In this document: piece after piece, positions 9,061 through 13,034 of the stretch
How the letters are laid out: every line of letters starts with the position of its first letter
Position numbering within the stretch: the first letter of the stretch is position 1
Made by a program: the position numbers and the translations under genes
Source of the DNA: Stenocarpella maydis
Taxonomy: Eukaryota; Ascomycota; Sordariomycetes; Diaporthales; Diaporthaceae
Assembly: GCA_002270565.1 (NCBI GenBank)
Contig: NQMI01000064.1
Coordinates: 49,270 to 62,303, forward strand
Length of the DNA: 13,034 nt
Reading direction: 5' to 3'
Notes under the pieces: generated by a model
The model's input: the letters and a program-made list of their open reading frames with translations, nothing else
Databases searched by the model: none
Told to the model about the DNA's origin: nothing

Positions 9061-9699
9061 ATATATCTGATTAGAGCTTAAGCATTACTTATATCTAATT
9101 TTAAATGAAGTAGAGATTATATTAAGTCCTGGACCTATAACTTAAGGTATATCCCTATCCAGGACTGGCTTAAAAGGCCATTTATTAAGAGAGGTATTAT
9201 CCCTATAAGCAAGGAGCTCTCTAATCAGAATAGCATTAGTCTTGCTAAGCATAAGAATATCTGAAATCAGCATTTTAATTAAGGTGGTGAGGATAGCATC
9301 TATAGCCTTAGCTTTAGGGGTCTAGGGGATCAGGGGTCCTTATTTGGGCTTAGCTTTGGTTGATTTTTCGGTCTTGCTTAAATCTATTAGATTACCCTTC
9401 ATTTTACTTTTCCCATCCCCAGCTATAGTAGAAGTCTCTTGCTAGATTTCTAGTATTACCTTTTCTTTATTAGAAATCATCTGTAATCTTAAGTTAAAGT
9501 TAATAACTGGTTCTAAGTCTAGCCCAGTATTAAATATTACATCATTAATATCCCGATTGGGGTTGTCTCTATTCGTTCTCTTTCTTTTAATAGCATTTAT
9601 AGTAATTAAGGGCATTAAAGTTTCCATGCATTAGGTTTTGTTACTAATAAATATTAGTTTGGGTCCAGGAATTAATATTGTAGAGAGGGAATTTACTTT

Positions 9700-11370
9700 A
9701 GTTCTTAGATTAGGGTCCCAAATTTTCTTTAATTCCCTAAGAGATATATTGCCCTTAAGTTTGGGGCGGTTGGTAATTAGAGACTAATATCTCTAAATGC
9801 AAGGTAAATCTATCCTTCCTTTTAAAAGTAAAAATTCTAGATGGCCTCTAGTAAACTTCTTAATACTATAATATTCTATATCCCTATAGAAAGCTAGGGC
9901 TATAGGATTAAGCTGGTTAGACCTGCCTTTATAGATATCCTCTTGAGAGCTAAGGAATACCAAGTTGCTTTCCCACCTAGGAGATCAGACTAGGCCGAGC
10001 TTAATGAGTTCCAGTAATTTGGAGTATTAGTAGGCCCCATAATTAGAGGAAGTACTACATCTATAGCACTTTCTAATCTTGCCATTCCATTAATAGGCCA
10101 ACTCAGATATATTCCACTAATAATCTTTAGAGTATCCATTAGTAAAACCATCCTCCTAATTATAATTAGCTTCTAGTAAGTTTAAGGATGTAATTATACT
10201 AGGGCTATTAAGTCCTAAATAAGCCCAGCTTTAATTATAGCTAAGCACCCTATTAATATATGCTTAATTTGCATTAAGTTTATTTAATACAGGCTGCAGG
10301 CTTTCTACAAGGTCATTCTTAGTCACAAATTTAATCTCCATCTAAGCAAACTTATAGGCTAAGTCATCCACTAAAGAGTCTTCATTAAACCAAACATTCT
10401 TCTAGATAATCTTATATCCCGGCTAATTAGAGTGAGAGGGGGTTTATACTAATGATTCCGTGGTCCTTAGGGCAGATTAAGGCTATAGGTAAGGTATCTT
10501 TATAAGCTAAACAGGAGGGGGATAGCGAGTTACAAGACCAGCCCCCCTTATATTATTATGCTTATCCTAATGGGAGTACTCTAGTTCCTTATTAATCAGA
10601 GAAAGGAGTTCTATCTTGAAAGTTCTCTAATTATAGGTTCTAGCCTCCTTATTGGATATGCTTCTAATGGCTAATATCTTCTTTAGGGTTGATGGCAAGA
10701 TTCAATAGAACGGCTAGGTTGGCAAGATCAGACCATCATTAGTGGAATCCAGTACCTAGTTATAAGTTGCAATCTAGTGCTTCTAGGCTTCTAGATCTTC
10801 AGCAGGGTAATTCCTCCGGATAGTATTAATTACCTCGGATGGATTAGTATGAGAGGCAGCATTATGGATTTAGTAGTGGGCCATTAGCTGGCCTTTCTAA
10901 CTAACCTAATTATGCTCTCCTGCAGTGATCATATGAATATCATTAACTAGGCTTGAGGTAGCGCAAACCTGGAGGAATAAGCTAAGTACCTGATCCAATG
11001 GATACTGGAACTAGTTAGCAATGATTTCTACCGAATTAATAACTTTGATGATATTAGTTCCATTAAATCGCAGAGTCAATTGAAGCACAAATAGCAAGGC
11101 CCAAAGGGCAGCATTTCTAAAGGGCATTAAAGGTATAATAGGCTGAAAAGCTGCCTAAATGGGTGGTATAGGAGCATAACGCTCCTAATTAGAGGTCCTA
11201 GATGGGGTAGGGGTAGGTTCCTAAGGAGACTAGCGTTCTTAAGGTGGACCTTTCTTTAACAAAAGCCCCCTTGCCTTATCTATATCTTACTCCCTTCCCC
11301 TAGAGGGAGAACCTCTAGTAGATAGGGGAGTAGAATGAACATCCCCTATCGGAAAAATAGAAGATATAGG
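9700..11370 (-). other. Gag region
   Basis: The N-terminal part is rich in Pro, Ser and Arg (about 11160-11340). It is followed by a capsid-like segment containing LRFNGTNI (11047-11070), similar to the LRxDGTN motif of fungal Gypsy Gag proteins, with the Asp replaced by Asn. A CYRC motif at 10057-10068, followed six residues later by a Tyr that could derive from His, may be the remains of a nucleic-acid-binding zinc knuckle. The assignment rests mainly on its position upstream of the protease and on these two motifs. Confidence 0.7.
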
Positions 11371-11742
11371 TCCTAATCTATCCCTTGCTATAATAACGGA
11401 GGCGAATGTTTCTCTGTACTAGCGCTGCGGTTAAAGAGGCAAGGTGTGAGTGCTGTCTGAGATTGTTGAATGTTTCTCTATAACAAGTGTGTCCAGGAGA
11501 AGTAAAGGCGTAAGTGCTGTTCGGGGTCTGCAGAGATGCATATAGGATAGGTTAGGTCCTAATTACTCCCTTGCGGTGATAGTGAAGTTAAATGTTTCTT
11601 AATACTAAAGGTCCTTTAGGAGAGGCGAGATGCAAGTGCTGTCTGAAGGTATTAAATGTTTCTCTATACTAGGCGTATCCAGAAGAAATAAGGACGTAAG
11701 TGCTATCTGAAGTTTACTGAGATGCATATAGGAATAACTAGG
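11371..11742. repeat. Compound tandem repeat upstream of gag
   Basis: Two 186-bp units (11371-11556 and 11557-11742) are arranged head to tail. Each holds two copies of a box of about 56 bp that begins AATGTTTCTCTATACTA and ends AAGTGCTGTCTGA. The four boxes start at 11405, 11469, 11591 and 11655, so spacing alternates 64 and 122. The 64-bp step is not a multiple of three, so the boxes fall in different frames and were probably not protein repeats. CAGAGATGCATATAGGA or a close variant marks the end of each unit. A role in leader structure or packaging is possible but unproven. Confidence 0.85.
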
Positions 11743-12776
11743 TATGATTAGAGTGAAAGGTATTAGTATAGAAGATTATATTAAGTATTATGAAGTCTTG
11801 CTGTGGGCGAAGGTGGGAGCTACTCAACTGCTAGTCTTACAGGAGAGGATAATATAGATACCTAGAATACCCTTATGCTGCTAATGCTAGCCATTCTGAC
11901 CGCAAGAGGTGCTAATAATAGTGGAAGCTCTAAGCTTACTAATTAGAAGGACAGCAGTTGGTAGGGCAGGAACCTCTTTAACTCCCTATAGAAGCACGCA
12001 ACATTCAGTACCGCCATTGCCTAACCTAATATTATATAATATTAGATGATATCTTAGATATAGTATTTAATAGGGTAACTAGATGTTGTAATAATAACTT
12101 GAAAGGGAAAACTGAAGAGGGGCCTGATTAGTTAAATCGGGGCTCTATTATACCTAGTTTACCTATATTAGGGAATTAGTATGCCGAACCTTCAGGTGCC
12201 ACATCTAAGGGCAAGAGAGTTTCAGGTAATATAGGCGGTTGGAATCCATTAAACCTTCTTAATATTAGTCCTTTATATCCCTTCTAAGGAAATGAGCCCT
12301 AATTAGATACTATTAAATCCGATTGGAATGAATTTCTGAGGCCTAAGGATACAAATCCCTTAATAGCTTTTCCAGAAATATATAGCTAGGCCAGAGGTTC
12401 TATACTTCACTACCGAATTAGGTATGCCGGGAGGGGGTCTAAGATATAGCCGAGGTAATAGAGTTAGCTCAGTATAGAGATCAGACCAGCCTTACACATA
12501 CCTGCTCCTATTACCACTAAGTCAACTGTGGGCGACTCAGGAGGGTAAATCTGGCCTTTATATAATAGCAAAATCCTCTATTAAGAGCAAGAGAGCGCTA
12601 TAGCTCTAATTAGAATCAAATAATATTAAAAGTATAGAGATTCACTCCCCTAAAGTAGCTAACAACCTTATAAATAAAATAGGGAATCTAGGCCTAAAAG
12701 CTAAGGAACTTTATAATAGCTAAAGAAACCTCATTAGCTAAAGAAACCCATATTCAATTCATAGGGCAGACACTAG
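11743..12776 (-). other. Long leader region between terminal repeat and gag-pol, no gene seen
   Basis: About 1 kb lacks a convincing frame on either strand. In the gag-pol frame TGA stops appear from 11824 onward and TAA/TAG stops become dense. If the 12777 repeat is the 5' LTR, this is an unusually long untranslated leader, and its first bases on the minus strand (CTAGTGTCTGCCC) do not match a common initiator-tRNA primer site. A short direct repeat occurs at its outer end. I see no RNA gene. Confidence 0.5.
12718..12748. repeat. Two direct copies of AGCTAAAGAAACC
   Basis: The 13-base word occurs at 12718-12730 and 12736-12748, an 18-bp period, within 60 bases of the edge of the terminal repeat. 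It is a simple local duplication with no assigned role. Confidence 0.8.
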
Positions 12777-13034
12777 TAAAAACGGGCCTAGAGGGGAGAG
12801 CAAGAGGATAAAACCTCCATACACACAAAAAGGCACACATTCTACCAGAGCCCTAATCAAGCAACCACCCCAAGAGGAGCATAGAAGGCAAGAAGAGGAG
12901 CCCCTAACGCAATAGGAGAGTTATAAGGGGAACAGAGGGTGCTAAAAAGAAGAGGCAGAAAAAGAGGGCACAAGAAATAGTTTCACAATACACACATATA
13001 TATCTAACAGATACAAATTCACAGGGTATAAAAA
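12777..13034 (-). repeat. Terminal direct repeat, copy 2 (candidate 5' LTR), cut by window end
   Basis: This is the counterpart of 63-314. It is less RIP-damaged in places, keeping CACACA and CAAGCAACCACCCCAAG. It differs from copy 1 mainly by transitions, plus a small indel region near 12944-12990. The inner edge is at TAAAAACGGGCC (copy 1 has TGAAAACGGGCC, so the terminal G became A). The match still holds at the last base of the window (GGGTATAAAA), so the repeat continues outside it. If it continues into ORF2-like coding, it is a second copy of that element and not an LTR. Confidence 0.75.

Larger units (their letters stand above)
4921..11370 (-). pseudogene. Ty3/Gypsy gag-pol polyprotein, RIP-inactivated
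   Basis: One minus-strand frame of about 2,150 codons encodes a complete Gypsy polyprotein: Gag (about 9700-11370), aspartic protease (about 8930), reverse transcriptase (7020-7800), RNase H (6540-6950), integrase (5560-6260), and a tail of about 200 codons ending at a TAG at 4921-4923. Domain order PR-RT-RH-INT is diagnostic of Ty3/Gypsy. There is no frameshift between gag and pol, so the ancestor used a single fused ORF. Dozens of TAA/TAG stops interrupt it, TGA is rare, and key acidic residues are now Asn. It is therefore non-functional in replication. The start codon cannot be fixed: the frame stays open of TGA up to about 11824, but Gag-like sequence begins near 11370. No chromodomain was recognised in the tail. 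Confidence 0.93.
63..13034 (-). mobile_element. Candidate single large LTR retroelement (composite, RIP-degraded)
   Basis: Same-orientation repeats lie at both ends of this interval, and both long coding frames between them read on the minus strand. That arrangement fits one LTR retrotransposon with gag-pol first and a second ORF downstream of pol, later split by an unmutated insertion at 4071-4664. About 13 kb is large for a fungal Gypsy element. Against this reading, no convincing primer-binding site is visible next to the 12777 repeat edge, and no clean polypurine tract precedes the low-coordinate copy. The alternative is two different elements, with the repeat being the 3' end of the ORF2 family. 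The right boundary is not in the window. Confidence 0.35.

Noticed and set aside
9442..9627. Minus-strand 61-codon frame as a separate gene
   Set aside because: It is simply a stop-free slice of the gag-pol frame between Gag and protease.
11371..11742. CRISPR array
   Set aside because: The units are long, directly tandem and without unique spacers of constant size, and the context is a fungal retroelement.
12430..12510. tRNA-like words (TAGCTCAGT)
   Set aside because: No acceptor, anticodon or T-arm pairing could be built around it.
1..13034. Telomere-like CCCTAA words
   Set aside because: They are scattered singly and expected from CCCCAA/CCCTGA-type sequence after C-to-T mutation. There is no tandem array.

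Overview
The window looks like a transposon graveyard from a filamentous ascomycete (Pezizomycotina). It is AT-rich and contains no intact gene. Two long reading frames survive on the minus strand, and both are broken almost only by TAA and TAG codons, with very few TGA. Catalytic Asp codons have become Asn, Cys codons Tyr and Gly codons Arg. All of these are C:G to T:A transitions, mostly in CpA/TpG context, which is the signature of repeat-induced point mutation (RIP). The organism call is an inference from RIP plus the type of retroelement.

Layout from high to low coordinates, which is the sense direction of the main elements. Positions 12777-13034 hold one copy of a direct repeat. Positions 11743-12776 are a leader without clear coding. 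Positions 11371-11742 hold a compound tandem repeat. Positions about 4921-11370 are one continuous Ty3/Gypsy gag-pol frame: Gag, aspartic protease, reverse transcriptase, RNase H, integrase and a C-terminal tail, with no frameshift. Positions 4665-4920 are a spacer with a T27 tract. Positions 4071-4664 are a nearly unmutated, GC-richer island with a TATA box and three 25-bp repeats, probably a later solo LTR. Positions 3472-4070 are a mildly mutated patch. Positions about 304-3471 are a second minus-strand frame of about 1,055 codons, unrecognised overall but containing a stretch that resembles the Cys box of Ulp1/C48 (SUMO-protease-like) peptidases. Positions 63-314 hold the other copy of the direct repeat.

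The direct repeats bracket everything in the same orientation. Either the whole window is one very large (about 13 kb) LTR retroelement with an extra, possibly protease-encoding, ORF downstream of pol, or two elements are nested or adjacent and the repeat is the 3' end of the ORF2 family. The sequence alone does not settle this. Homology of the two repeat copies continues to the window edge, so the right boundary of the repeat is not visible. Nothing here is likely to be expressed as functional protein. The value of the window lies in the architecture of its ancestor.
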